Positions 1-10,184 of a DNA stretch of 64,000 nt are shown piece by piece (the stretch's first letter is position 1; each line of letters starts with the position of its first letter). The position numbers and the translations under genes were made by a program. This stretch comes from Begonia masoniana. Its lineage: Eukaryota; Streptophyta; Magnoliopsida; Cucurbitales; Begoniaceae. Where the stretch lies: the NCBI GenBank assembly GCA_022432975.1, contig CM039503.1, positions 48,525,259 to 48,589,258 on the forward strand, read 5' to 3'. The notes beneath the pieces were generated by a model. The model saw only the letters and a program-made list of their open reading frames with translations. It was not told where the DNA came from and made no database searches.

Positions 1-1939
1 ATCGATCGCCCCTTGTGGCGATCGATCGGCAACCTCTCTGGAATCTGAATTCTAGAAAGTTGCCTCAATTCACCCTCACCTATTTTCTTTCTTCAACACT
101 TGGCACTCAACACACTCACAATTAACAGCCCTTCACCTTTCTCTCCATAAACCATACCAAATCACTCCTTCACATAACTACTCCTCTATCCCCATAAATT
201 CATCAATTCCCGCATTCTCAAAAAAAAAAAAAAAAAAAAAAATTCTATATCAAAACACACGCCTACTTTTACCAAAAGAGCTCGGAGCCACCCACGGGTC
301 GGTAAGCCTTGCCAAAACACATTCCATCGCCACGAGTCCTATCCATCAACCGCTTATGCTTGACCATTGAGAGGAGGCTCCTCACCTCCGATCTCTTCAC
401 CTACATCATACAACATAAAAATTAAGCCTAATGCTTAGCATGAGAATGCACTATAAATGACGTATGCATGAATGCATGACTTTCATAAAACATGTTCATT
501 TACTTGTTCTTATCCTTTTCCGTGCTGGGAATGAGGCAGAGTGCGTGTACATGGTCTTTACAGATAGTATTCATGGTCCAATGCATGGACAGTGATTCAT
601 GGTCCCTCGAGATGGACGGTTTTGTTACATAATCATACAGGCCCACCCACACTTAATCATTCTGTGCGTTTCGATTCTATGTTTTCTCGTTACATTTCCT
701 TTACAAAATTCATGCATGTAAAACATTTATTATGCCATTTAAGTAAACATGATGCATGAGGAATTTACGTATAACATATCATCAAAACAATTCACTAGCG
801 TACATGAACATACTTTACTCGCAACGAACCTAACAAACAACTAATAATTAACATCCTAGGCTACCCGACACGTTAAAACCTCACAATCAGAAAATCATCA
901 TCAAAATACGAAAGATGCGATGTAGGGCCTTAAGGGCCGGAAACCTAACACCCACTTACCTGGTGTCCTTAGTAAGCTGAGCACCGTCCGAAAGCTTGGT
1001 TCACCTAATACATTTCACAAACAAAGGCATTAAAATCGATCCTAAATCAACGATTTCCAAAGCTAAACGTAATACCTAACTAAGGTAATTTTTCTAAAAC
1101 TATGGTTTTCGTCATTCAGGCATTTCATCGAGCACATTGCGCTCACAATCTCTTAAACTCCATTAATGGATTTCTCAGTTCTCCAACAACCCTAAAAATT
1201 AACTTAACAATCACTCAAACACCATCAATCCATTTAATCTACCTAAATAACAACAAATGCATCGTCAATGGGCATTAATATTCTTAAACTATCAAATTTT
1301 AACAAAACTTACGATTTCTCAACCCTAAATAAAAAATGCCCTAACCAAAATCAACTATAAAACAGAAACTAACGGGTCTAGAGCTTGGAGCTTACCCAGA
1401 ATGTTGATTGGAGAAGGAAATCGGAAGAAAAATGGAGCGTTGGATGGACGATTGGTGAAACGCCGTGAGAGGGAGGAAGAAATCGCCAAAATGCCAAAGA
1501 AAAGCTCTCTGGAGCTTTGGCGTGAAAATGAAGAAGAGAAAATGAGAGATTTGTGTTTTAAATAAATCAAATCTCACAAATTACTCTTTTGCCCTTATGT
1601 TCAATTATTTGCTTAATTCGTTATTTCGTCTATCGATTTGGTTCCTCCAAAACTTTCATATTCTTTCAAATATTTCAACTTATTCCTAAGGTTCTAACGA
1701 AACTCTCCGTTCGCGAAACAGACTTAATTTACTATTTTTACGACTTAAAACACTATAGGCGGAAAACCGAAACTCGGCGTTACGCTATCAATTTGGATTT
1801 CTAAAAATTTACTTATTCCACTAAAAATTCTCATAAATTCCTAGGGCCCTAATAAAACCTCCGCTAGCAAAACGGGTCTATATCTATTATTTACGAAAAT
1901 GCCCCTAAATCGAAAACCCGAAAAAACTTGGGCGTTACA
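1..1939 (-). mobile_element. LTR, 5' part of a TGTAACGCCC-type gypsy-like LTR (truncated by window edge)
   Basis: Read on the minus strand, the segment starts TGTAACGCCC at 1939 and runs off the window at position 1. It shares with the solo LTRs at 38136, 42679 and 63420 the GCGATCGATCGCC palindromes (1-30) and a CTCTGGAA hairpin (about 36-64). It also shows the family's splice-like signals on the minus strand: a donor with GT at 1394-1395, a 45-nt mini-exon 960-1004, a CAG|GTAAGT donor at its left edge, and a GTAG acceptor at 401-402. A poly-A run sits at 221-242. Chromovirus (Tekay/Del-like) affiliation is inferred from the terminal motif only. Confidence 0.75.
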
Positions 1940-1941
1940 TC

Positions 1942-2202
1942 ATGATGCAGCATATGCAGCAGATTTATGAGATGCAGCAGTAGATGCATCGGCATATGCA
2001 AGAGTAGATGCAACATATGTATTAGATACAGCAGGAAAGGGACCAAAGGATGGAGTCCCTCGTAGGTAGTGTCGGGGAGCTTGCCGAGAGTCAGCAAAAG
2101 GTAGTCGAATCACATGACTATCTTAGTGAGTCCCTTAGAGAGCTCACTGACAGGCTGACAGATTGGATGGTGGACAGAGACGACGATGTCCCACCGACAT
2201 AG
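1942..2202 (+). pseudogene. Glutamine-rich pseudogene tail (possibly plant transposase C-terminus)
   Basis: One frame runs from an ATG at 1942 to TAG at 2200-2202 and encodes a Met/Gln/His-rich stretch, then a charged, probably coiled-coil tail (ESLVGSVGELAESQQK region, then a DRDDD end). Three in-frame TAG codons (1981, 2005, 2023) each sit where the surrounding pattern predicts CAG. The 5' part is missing because the LTR ending at 1939 abuts it. The composition resembles the C-terminal tail of En/Spm- or Ptta-type plant transposase proteins, but no catalytic motif is present, so that is a guess. Confidence 0.4.
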
Positions 2203-2497
2203 GAAATTGTATATTTTGTATTTCATTTTATGTACTTTACTTTTCGATTGTCAATATGATGTACTGTACTTTTTTGTATTTAGATGTACTTTACTTTTCA
2301 TTTTATGTCTTGATGTTTATTATACATACTGGAATCTGGTTGTTAGATCTATATTTGTGATTTGAATTTGCAGGAACTGTTTGAAGATAGCTATGAAGGA
2401 GTCATAAAACAAACAAAACTCTGTCCATTTTTTCAATGTTTTTTGTTTAAATAAACTGAAACCAATAAATAATTTTAATTTGAATAACATTTAAAAG
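2203..2497. other. AT-rich non-coding stretch
   Basis: No coding frame, RNA gene or repeat boundary is visible. The stretch contains imperfect TGTACTTTACTTTTC direct repeats around 2225-2300 and reads like a 3' untranslated region of the preceding pseudogene. Confidence 0.4.
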
Positions 2498-2502
2498 ATA
2501 AT

Positions 2503-3794
2503 TGATAAGTGTGTATTTTACACACTTTATTATACTTTTTATACTTGAATTGATAAGCTTCACTCAAGTATGTGAATGATTTTAATAATTTTGGTGCAAG
2601 TGTGCAGAAAAGTGGAAAAATTACAGGTATTTCGAATTCAAGAAAAATAATGAAAGAAGAGTACCTGCCAATCGATTGGTCAAACCTTGGCGATTGATCG
2701 GTGGAAGAAAAGATGAAGTTATATTTGGCAAAGAAGTAACTGATCGATCCGCTATTTTAATCCCAACCGTTCGGCTAATTTTATTGATGGAGATGTTGAA
2801 ATCTGAACCATTGAAACTTGTTTTAATCTCAGTCGTTGAAGATAATTACGGGCTTCAGATTTGTGGGCTTGAGATTAATTAATAATTAGGTTAACTTAAG
2901 AGAGAGCAGCCTCATTCAGATTTCAGACGGGAGGCGAGCGAGAGATTTCAGAGAGAAGCCCTTGCGAGACGGAGACCGGAACGGAGCGAGAGCTTCGGGA
3001 ACTGACTTTCAGCATAGTTTTTCTTTCCCTTTCTCTTCAAAACTATGAACTTCTTTAATATTATTGTTGTTTTTCTTTATTTTAGCATGAATTAAGTTTT
3101 TATTCTAGGGCTACGATGTAGCCAGACGATATTTATGTTCTGTTTCTTCGTTTAATTATATTTTATGAGTATCTCTTCCAATATTGTTGGCACATTTAAT
3201 TTATGTTCTTAAAGTCTGTAAATTTCTGGCCAATCTTTACTTGATTTTTGGGTTGTTTTGAGACTGAGAGGTGATAAATACCCGAGCACTGAAATTAATG
3301 TCATTAATATACGTAAGCTAGAGATAGTTACGGTATTGGTGTGATCACTGTGATTTCTTGATTTATTTGTATTTGATTAATGTAGGATTTGAGACTGAGA
3401 AGTAACAACCCATTAATCAGATAAACTACGCAATGCTCGAGAGAGATTGTATTAGAATTTAGTGAAATCGATCATCAACATAGGGAGAATATTTATGAAT
3501 TTAATTGCGAAGAATTGGAATAATTATTGTCTTGGTGAAATCGTAGTACCTAGGTTTTTATCAATTTGATTTAATCTCATTTTATTTGTTTTGTTATTTT
3601 ATCTTAGTTTATTGTTATTGTTTTAATTATTTAGTTTAATTTCAATCTTTGAAAATCATAAAACGCGTGTTCAATTTAGAATTAAGATTAATTATTTCGA
3701 TTATTAATTACAAGTCCTCGTGGGTTCGACACTCTATTTTATCACTGTATTACTTGTTGCGACTCGTACACTTGCGAACTAATTTTTCACAACA
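2503..3794 (+). mobile_element. Solo LTR (1292 bp), TSD ATAAT
   Basis: The segment begins TGATAAGTGTG and ends TTCACAACA (TG...CA) and is flanked by perfect 5-bp duplications ATAAT at 2498-2502 and 3795-3799. No internal region, primer site or second LTR adjoins it, so it is a solo LTR. The end region (TGGGTTCGACAC ... TTGCGACTCGTACACTTGCG, 3722-3777) is of the type seen in Ty3/gypsy LTR ends of plants, which gives the plus orientation. The clade was not determined. Confidence 0.8.
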
Positions 3795-3811
3795 ATAATT
3801 ATTCTTAACAT

Positions 3812-4312
3812 AAACTAAAATAAATAAAAAAATTATTTTAAAAAAATTACAATTTGAAATATCTTCGGGATGTAATTTGTTATATCGTCTTCATCGGCCC
3901 AGAAGGACATTGCAAAACTTAATGCGTGCAATTTAAGTTTGAGTGCTCAAGATATTTGAAATTGTAATTATTTTTTTTTCAGGATGTAATTTGTTATATC
4001 AGCTTCATCGGACCAGAAGGACATCGCAGAGCTTAATGCTTGCAATGCAGGTTTGAGTTGAACTGTACTCAAATCTATCTTGCAAGCATTAAATTTTGCG
4101 ATGTCTTTCTAGTCCGATAAAGCCGATATAACAAATTACATCCAAAAAAAAAATATTACAATTTCAAATATCTTGAGCACTCAAACATATCTTGCACGCA
4201 TTAATCTTTGCAATGTCTTTCTGGGCCAATGAAGCCGATATAACAAATTACATCCCGAAGATATTTCAAATTGTAATTTTTTTTAAATAATTTTTTTTTT
4301 AATTTAGGTTAG
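3812..4312. repeat. Large foldback (inverted repeat) with ~245-bp arms
   Basis: Sequence 3812-4059 is complementary, with a few mismatches, to 4068-4312 around an 8-nt loop near 4060-4067. Each arm also holds two tandem copies of a ~110-bp unit containing GATGTAATTTGTTATATC and CAGAAGGACAT. A transcript of either strand would form one long hairpin. It lies just downstream of the MULE transposase pseudogene. It could be a foldback MITE or the MULE's own terminal region; I saw no TSD. Confidence 0.75.
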
Positions 4313-4504
4313 TCTAATAAATTTGAAAAAATGAACCCAGCACCGAAATTACAATAGTCAATAATTGATGTTTCGGCCGCCCGTCCTCGATTCCTACACA
4401 TAATGGAAACTATATTAAACAAGAATGACTGTGTTAACGAGGGAAATATATTGAACTGTACCTGCGTCCCGTCAAATGTGTTGTAACTTATAAACGTGTC
4501 TTGA

Positions 4505-5431
4505 GAAGCGGAGCATGAAGTGGATCCTCGGTGAGGACAAGTGCGACTATTGTGCCCCTTCTACCGACATATACCGCAAGTCATCTTTGAGTTCCGCCTA
4601 CTCATTGTCGAACTTGATGGCTCATCGACATCTCGCACTCTTGTCTTCTTCGGCCTACTAGGTTGGCGATATCTTCTGGGCGGGATCAGTTCTCGTCGAT
4701 CTGGTATCTGCGGTCACATTTGGGGACCACTCACGGGTTGAATAAATTGTGAGTACATCTGCAAGTTAGTTGCCCAATGATAGCATTGATGCACATAATT
4801 TTTCGGTGCCACTCTCATGAAATGCATGCATGCAATGGAATGGACACGAGATTCCAATAAGCTCACACCTGGTGCAGTTGCACACACCCGTGTTCACGTC
4901 GACCACGTATTGTTCATAGCTGTTGCTAACCTTAAATCGCACACCTCCTCCAAGCTGGGCACTCCAATTTCGAGCTGTCATTTATAGCTTCTCGAGCTTA
5001 TTCTTTATGTTGGGACACACGAGGCCTGTTTATTGGGGTAGCTTCTCAAATTTCTTCACAATGAAAGTATCATGTACTTTCGGATCATCTCGAACATGGT
5101 CAGGATCGGTTTGTCCTTGACCGGCAATAGAAGTGGATTGAATGATTCGCACAAATTATTCAATCCCATGTCGCACTTGGGATTCGAAGAAAAGACATAG
5201 CCCAATAACTAGGCTCTTCTGCTCGAAGCCATGCGTGGGCCTTCAGGTTAAGCTGGTGTAATTTCTGCATTTCTGTTTCGAAATGCCACATTGTGGTTGC
5301 CCTGGTCGCACTCTACATCGCATCTCGGTAGGCTCTGCCCCGAAATTGGCCTTTAAAGTTTGTGTATATATGCCTGAGGCAGTAGCGGTGTTCGGCTTCT
5401 GGAAATTCCTCTTCCGCACGTTCAGCAAACC
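4505..5431 (-). pseudogene. MULE (MuDR-like) transposase, C-terminal exon, decayed
   Basis: Minus-strand translation gives, in order, AEHRYCLRHIYTNFKGQF (typical MULE post-catalytic helix region), a WHFETEMQKL segment, NNLCESFN in a shifted frame, a SWIM-type zinc finger with a CNC motif and downstream Cys/His (about 4825-4885), and a C-terminal zinc knuckle CGIC..KGHNSRTC (4536-4582) with one internal stop. A 3' splice site (AAATATTAG) borders it at 5432. At least one frameshift near 5170 and several stops show it is dead. It is the 3' part of the gene whose other exons lie at 20805-21240, 25132-25594 and 34491-34643; the split was made by later insertions. Confidence 0.8.
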
Positions 5432-5569
5432 CTAATATTTGAAAAAAAACAGAGTCAATATAACATGAAGAGCATTAATCAGGATAATTCCCAGGAAATA
5501 CTGTACTGGACAATCTCCTAGACAGAATTACCTTTCTAAATAAGTTCCCAAGAACTGCTGGAGGGGTCA
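5432..5569 (-). other. MULE intron, left half, plus TSD GGTCA
   Basis: In the pre-insertion MULE gene this stretch joins 20632-20804 to form one intron (donor AAAG|GTATAAT at 20804, acceptor ATATTAG at 5432). Positions 5565-5569 are the GGTCA target duplication of the 15-kb element. Confidence 0.55.
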
Positions 5570-6516
5570 TGACACGATTCTGCCAACAAAGGGCTTGTGT
5601 TTCTACCCACAACAACCGATTAGCAAAGAAACAGAAAAACAGAAAAACCAGCAAATACCAACAGCAATTTAACCAACCAAACGATATCCAAATTCAACAA
5701 AATTTTAAGGGGTTCTTTGAATGCAAGTTAAGATTATGTCCTTAAATTTTTAGGTCCAGATGATGGGTAAATTGAAAGTTACAAGGAGAAAACCAGATTT
5801 TGTCCGATAAGCAATATTTTGTAAGCTTTCGGCATACACTCTTCCGTAGAAGAATGGCAGCAAATGGAAGGGGTTAATGGCCACATTCTTTATGTATCCT
5901 ACTCTGAAAAGAGAGGGAAGAAGCGGGGAACAATAGCTATTCAAGCAACCGTGGGCTTGAAAGCGTAAAGGAGAGAACTCCTTCTCGGTTCTTGACTGAA
6001 CCGAGCCTTACCGTTCACCGGTCTTCAAGCTCCAAGCACTCAGCCAAAATTAGGTTATTTTCATAGCATCAACAACAATTACAAGCACCAATAACCATGA
6101 ATTTATAGATCTAAGGTGGGCTGGTTGTTGGGTTGGGCTTGGGTTGCAAAAAGGGGTCATTATGTGTGGCCAATGTTGGGCTTGTCTCCATTTCCTTTGA
6201 TTCAACCAACTTCCAACTACCATCTAACTTAACATACATCTAATCTTAATGCCTAAGGATGCATGCTTTAATAATTCCTTACAATAAGACCATTGTTTGC
6301 CAAATTAAACACACAAAAATAACCAATAGAACACTTATAATATTCGATTACAATGAGTTGAATTTAGGAAAGACAAATTCTCTCTTTATCTTCATGCTTC
6401 CAATCCAAGCCTTTAAATATTCAACTCCTACAAAATAAGAAGCAAATACATTAATAAATTCATCTTTGTTAATAAACGCACTTATCTTGATTGACGATGG
6501 GGCCTTGGGCACATCA
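5570..6516 (-). repeat. 3' LTR of the non-autonomous element (947 bp)
   Basis: On the minus strand it starts TGATGTGCCCAAGGCCCC (6516) and ends ATCGTGTCA (5570). It aligns end to end with 18435-20626 once the copia insertion is removed, except for a ~28-bp gap near 6193 bounded by the short repeat CCATT. Confidence 0.9.
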
Positions 6517-6560
6517 TCCTCCCCGGCTTCTTGAGGATTTGTCCTCAAATCAAAAGGGTG
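6517..6560 (-). promoter_or_regulatory. Polypurine tract region of the non-autonomous element
   Basis: On the minus strand the bases just before the 3' LTR read GATTTGAGG, one base, CAAATCCTCAA, then a purine run ending GGGGAGGA. Nearly the same string precedes the 3' LTR of the CRM-like element at 14718-14752, which argues that both use the same plus-strand priming signal. Confidence 0.75.
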
Positions 6561-6888
6561 CTCCTTTGTATCGCTTTATCTTTCTGGGATCAAAAGAAAA
6601 GGTGATTACTAAGTGGTAGGGTATTTCTCTTGGCAATTCCCCCATTAGTATGATGTTGAAGATGAGGGGTGCCTCCAATTCGTTCAAATTTAACCTCCTT
6701 AAGACATTAAATTCTAAGTGGAAAACTAGAAACATATTTATGGATTTATCAATAAGCTCAAAATTTAACAAGGTTAGCTTCCACAAGAACGAATGTTCTA
6801 TCTTGAAGATAAGAGGTAGATTCATGGATATTCTATTAAATTCACCATAATATTTCAATATCAAGAATGGATATAACAAGTCATACAA
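6550..6888 (-). CDS. Small unknown ORF near 3' end of the non-autonomous element
   Basis: A 112-residue frame rich in Leu, Phe and Ile. I recognise no domain. It lies between the ORF ending at 6969 and the polypurine tract, and may be the decayed 3' end of the same reading frame as 6969-7559 rather than a separate gene. Confidence 0.2.
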   Translation of the reverse strand: MYDLLYPFLILKYYGEFNRISMNLPLIFKIEHSFLWKLTLLNFELIDKSINMFLVFHLEFNVLRRLNLNELEAPLIFNIILMGELPREIPYHLVITFSFDPRKIKRYKGAPF

Positions 6889-6968
6889 AATAGTAGGTGC
6901 AACAGAAAATGGATCCTCTCTTAAATAATCTTTAAAAGAATCAACAAAGAGGAATTATAAGCATCATA

Positions 6969-7559
6969 TCATATAATCCATTCCAGAAGCCAATTAAAGT
7001 AATCTACTATCCAACCAATATTAAGTAACCAAGCAAGAAAGTTGTCAAAGGGCACATACCTTGATGGTAAATCAACTATCACCTTTGCTACTACAGGATT
7101 GTTGAACTTAGAAAATAAGGGGGTGCTAATAGAAGTAAGTCCAAATGGATAAGAAAATGTATGCTCAATCAAGTTTAATTCAATTTTCTCATTATCCAAA
7201 AATAACTTTCTTTTCAAGAAAGAACAAAGTGAATAACAAAATTTTAATTTCATTTCGTAAGTGGTAAGTCTATGCACAAATGTCAATATAATAATATTCT
7301 TAACCACAACAAAATGAGTTTCAATTTCAATGAAATTCTCTTTGGTTAACATCTTAAGCTCCTTAAAGGTAAAAACTCTAGGCACATAAGCCAAGTCAAA
7401 ATAGCATATGAACTCCTTTTCTTTCTCAAAGGAACGAAAATAACACTCATTCATAGTTTCACTTTTAATTTTATCTCTTTTGAAAAAGTTGATTTTGAAA
7501 CATAGAAGTTTAACATTAAGAGCTATACCATGCAAAAGCAAAACTAAGTCTAAAGACAT
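6969..7559 (-). CDS. Unknown protein of the non-autonomous element, copy 2
   Basis: A 196-residue frame with no recognisable catalytic or nucleic-acid-binding motif. Near its end (about residues 163-185) it carries P.DNFLAWLLNIGWIVDY, which matches P.EHLLSWFFRIGWHLDP in the ORF at 7567-8124. The two frames therefore look like tandem paralogues or two repeats of one long protein. They occupy the place where pol would lie in an autonomous element. They may be remnants of captured host sequence; I do not recognise the family. Confidence 0.35.
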   Translation of the reverse strand: MSLDLVLLLHGIALNVKLLCFKINFFKRDKIKSETMNECYFRSFEKEKEFICYFDLAYVPRVFTFKELKMLTKENFIEIETHFVVVKNIIILTFVHRLTTYEMKLKFCYSLCSFLKRKLFLDNEKIELNLIEHTFSYPFGLTSISTPLFSKFNNPVVAKVIVDLPSRYVPFDNFLAWLLNIGWIVDYFNWLLEWII

Positions 7560-7566
7560 GTTAAAG

Positions 7567-8124
7567 TTATAACATAAATGGAAAATGGCAATAAAAAGAC
7601 ATAGCTATATATTTTATCAAAATTTCATGCAATACTAGTCCTTTCTCACCAACAATAACTAATATCACTAAAGAATTGTCATTATGCTTTTCACAAACAA
7701 CCATATTGTAATAATGGGAAAAAGCACATAGAGTGGTGATGTAAAATCCTTTCATAGAAAGAGGGTGATGATCATGAAGCTTACGCAAACAAGGAAAGTA
7801 AACGCAAAACAAATAAGTAGGATCTAAATGCCAACCAATTCTAAAGAACCAAGATAGTAAATGTTCCGGTGGAATAAACAAAGGTGTTACATCACTCAAA
7901 AGTTTTCTAGGAAATTCATTTTCAGAATTGAGCCTTATGATGATAGGATAAGTTAGGACTCCACAAAGGTTATTGCTTTTCCCAGACCAAGAGAAAATAT
8001 TAGAAAATACTTTTGCTTTTAAAATGTGGCTAACACTAACGGGTTTGGGTAAAAAGGGGTCTAAATAGACTTCATTTACTAAGTAGGGTCTTTTATTGGT
8101 TGTAGGGAATCGGTACACATGCAT
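7567..8124 (-). CDS. Unknown protein of the non-autonomous element, copy 1
   Basis: A 185-residue frame beginning MHVYRFPTTNKRPYL, with the shared motif P.EHLLSWFFRIGWHLD at about residues 90-106. Its start overlaps the end of the upstream frame (8093-8407) in a different register, so the two may once have been one ORF separated by a single-base indel. No pol motif is visible. The function is unknown. Confidence 0.35.
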   Translation of the reverse strand: MHVYRFPTTNKRPYLVNEVYLDPFLPKPVSVSHILKAKVFSNIFSWSGKSNNLCGVLTYPIIIRLNSENEFPRKLLSDVTPLFIPPEHLLSWFFRIGWHLDPTYLFCVYFPCLRKLHDHHPLSMKGFYITTLCAFSHYYNMVVCEKHNDNSLVILVIVGEKGLVLHEILIKYIAMSFYCHFPFML

Positions 8125-8407
8125 ACTTTGTATTTTGATCTACTTCATTGATGAGGGTCAAATGTCCATGATTTAATGGTAAGTGGTCCCTTCTAGAGGC
8201 ATCATAGAATGGATCATGATAAATGATATGCTCAAGGTTTGGTAAAGTGTGGAGGCTCTCGGTTTTGGCTTCCTCTCTAGGGGTTTCAAGGTTCTCAATG
8301 GTTTCTACTTCTAGACAACTTCCAACCTCAAATAGAGAGTCTTCAAATAACCCTTTAATTCCATAATCCTCATGACAATCGGGTTGGTTAAGGGTTTCTA
8401 GAGCAAC
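8093..8407 (-). pseudogene. C-terminal continuation of gag of the non-autonomous element
   Basis: Minus-strand frame rich in Glu, ending ACVPIPYNQ then TAA. If the nested element 8408-15667 and one GCAAC duplication are mentally removed, this frame is in register with the gag frame at 15703-16482, separated only by the single TAA at 15703-15705. It is therefore the interrupted downstream part of the same ORF. Confidence 0.6.
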
Positions 8408-9290
8408 TGTTGTGCCCCATAGGCCCATTACACACTTGTCTTTTTTGCAGGTTATGAATCATGTGAAGACTTGGAGGACGCCGTGGCTGACTTGAAGTGG
8501 GAGACTAAACCTGGAGACGTTGACCAACCGAAGCACCTCCTCATGTGGAAGAACTAAAGAGGCGGCCTAATGCTCATATGGGAATTTATCTTCCCAAGCT
8601 GTGATATTTGTACTTTTTTATTTAAGACTTATTGGCAAACGTTGGCATTTTTTGTTAATCTTATTATATGCATGCATGATTAGGCATTTTAGAATTAGAT
8701 GAATGTTAGGCTTAGTTGGTGGTTAGCATATGGTTTGGCCCACTTGACGTTGAAGACATGGCTTGCCCAAATAAAGGCCCAAGCCCAACCCACTCAAAAC
8801 CCTAGCCCACCATTAGGACTATATATTCATGGCATTGGTGATTGTAACTTTTGGCTGATTTTATGAGCATCCGCGGATTTGTCTTCTCTCGATAGAAGAA
8901 ACTTGGAGCGAGGAGCTACCAAGGTAAGCTCGGTTGACAACGACCGAGGGGTTGCGCCCCCAAAAACTGATCTTCAAGCTTGGTAGCTTGTAAGAACGGA
9001 ATTGCCATCTTCTTCTCCTTTCTTTCGAGATCGGAAAACGGCAAGAAGTGGCCTAACCGATTCCTTGAATCGAGTTCTCTTCCTTGGAAGAAAACTCTTG
9101 CCAAAATGCTCCAAATAGTGATTATTGGCTGATTCTCGGAAACATTCGATATTTCGTTTTCGTTTCAATCCGAGCACGTTTAATATTTTGTTTACATTTA
9201 TTTTTATCGGATCTGTTGGATCTGTGTTTCAAGGAAGCTAACGATCTTCTTTTCGAGCTTAGAGTTGTCTTTGCAGGTCGAAGCTCAACA
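8408..9290 (+). repeat. 5' LTR of the CRM-like element (883 bp)
   Basis: Starts TGTTGTGCCCCATAGGCC and ends AAGCTCAACA. Relative to the 3' LTR it lacks about 30 bp just after CATTACAC (near 8434). It contains TTTTTTGCAG|GTTATGAA, a good 3' splice-site sequence, at about 8441-8456. Confidence 0.92.
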
Positions 9291-9292
9291 TC

Positions 9293-9309
9293 TGGTATCA
9301 GAGCCATGG
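9293..9309 (+). promoter_or_regulatory. Primer binding site (initiator tRNA-Met type)
   Basis: TGGTATCAGAGCCATGG lies 2 nt after the 5' LTR and is the usual complement of plant initiator tRNA-Met 3' end. Confidence 0.9.
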
Positions 9310-10184
9310 TGGCTTTCCATAAGTGCTAGCTATCAGTTTGGTTTACATTTCTACTCATTTCGTTAGCTGCATATTTGTTCTGGTTTTTTCTCTTAAATGT
9401 TGCTGTGTATTGCTTTTTGCTGCATCACTATCTCTCTAGCACGTTTATTAACATGTTAAGATTTGAACCTAACAGTTTAAACATCCTAAATCGTGCATTT
9501 AACTTACTGTTCTTGTTGATTAAAATCGTTCAACATTCTGGTTTTTAAAACAGGACCGAGCAGAATTTTTTTTTTTTAAGAAACCAGAATCTTCTGCATC
9601 TAAATCTGTTCTGTTTGATTTGTTTTTCTTGCAGCACGTATGAGAATCATTTTCTAACATCTTAATGATCAAACCACTTGAGAAAATGAAGATTAATGGA
9701 ATGATAAATGGGTTTTTCAAACGGTTTTCTGGTTTTTACCTGTTGCTGTTTTCTGCTGCTATTTTCTTGCAAAACCGAAAACTATTTGCTGCTTGTTGTT
9801 TTATTTCCTTATTTGATTAAATATTCCTTTCCGATTAAACATTCCTTATTCAGCAGAAATACTTGTTGATTCCTTTCCAATTTACTGCTGATATTAAATT
9901 GCGTTCCAAAATTTCACGCCAATTCTAGACACTTTAAATTAGGAATTTTAATTAGACATTTAATTAGGTTTATTTACTTTCCTTTTCCTGTCATTCCCTA
10001 AAACTTTAAATTACTTTCCTTTTTCTTGATCCTTTCTTAAAATTTTAAAATTTTACTTTCCTTTTTCTTGTCCTTTCCTAATACTTAGGTTTATTTCACT
10101 AAGCTAATTTCCTTCCTAATACTTAGTAAATAAAAAAAAAATTAATTAAAAAAAAAAAACCTTAATAGTATTGTTAGAATTCAT
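9310..10184 (+). other. Untranslated leader of the CRM-like element
   Basis: T-rich sequence between the primer site and the gag start, with short T and A runs (9569-9579, 10133-10160) and repeated TTTCCTTTTTCTTG words around 9980-10075. No coding frame. Confidence 0.7.
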
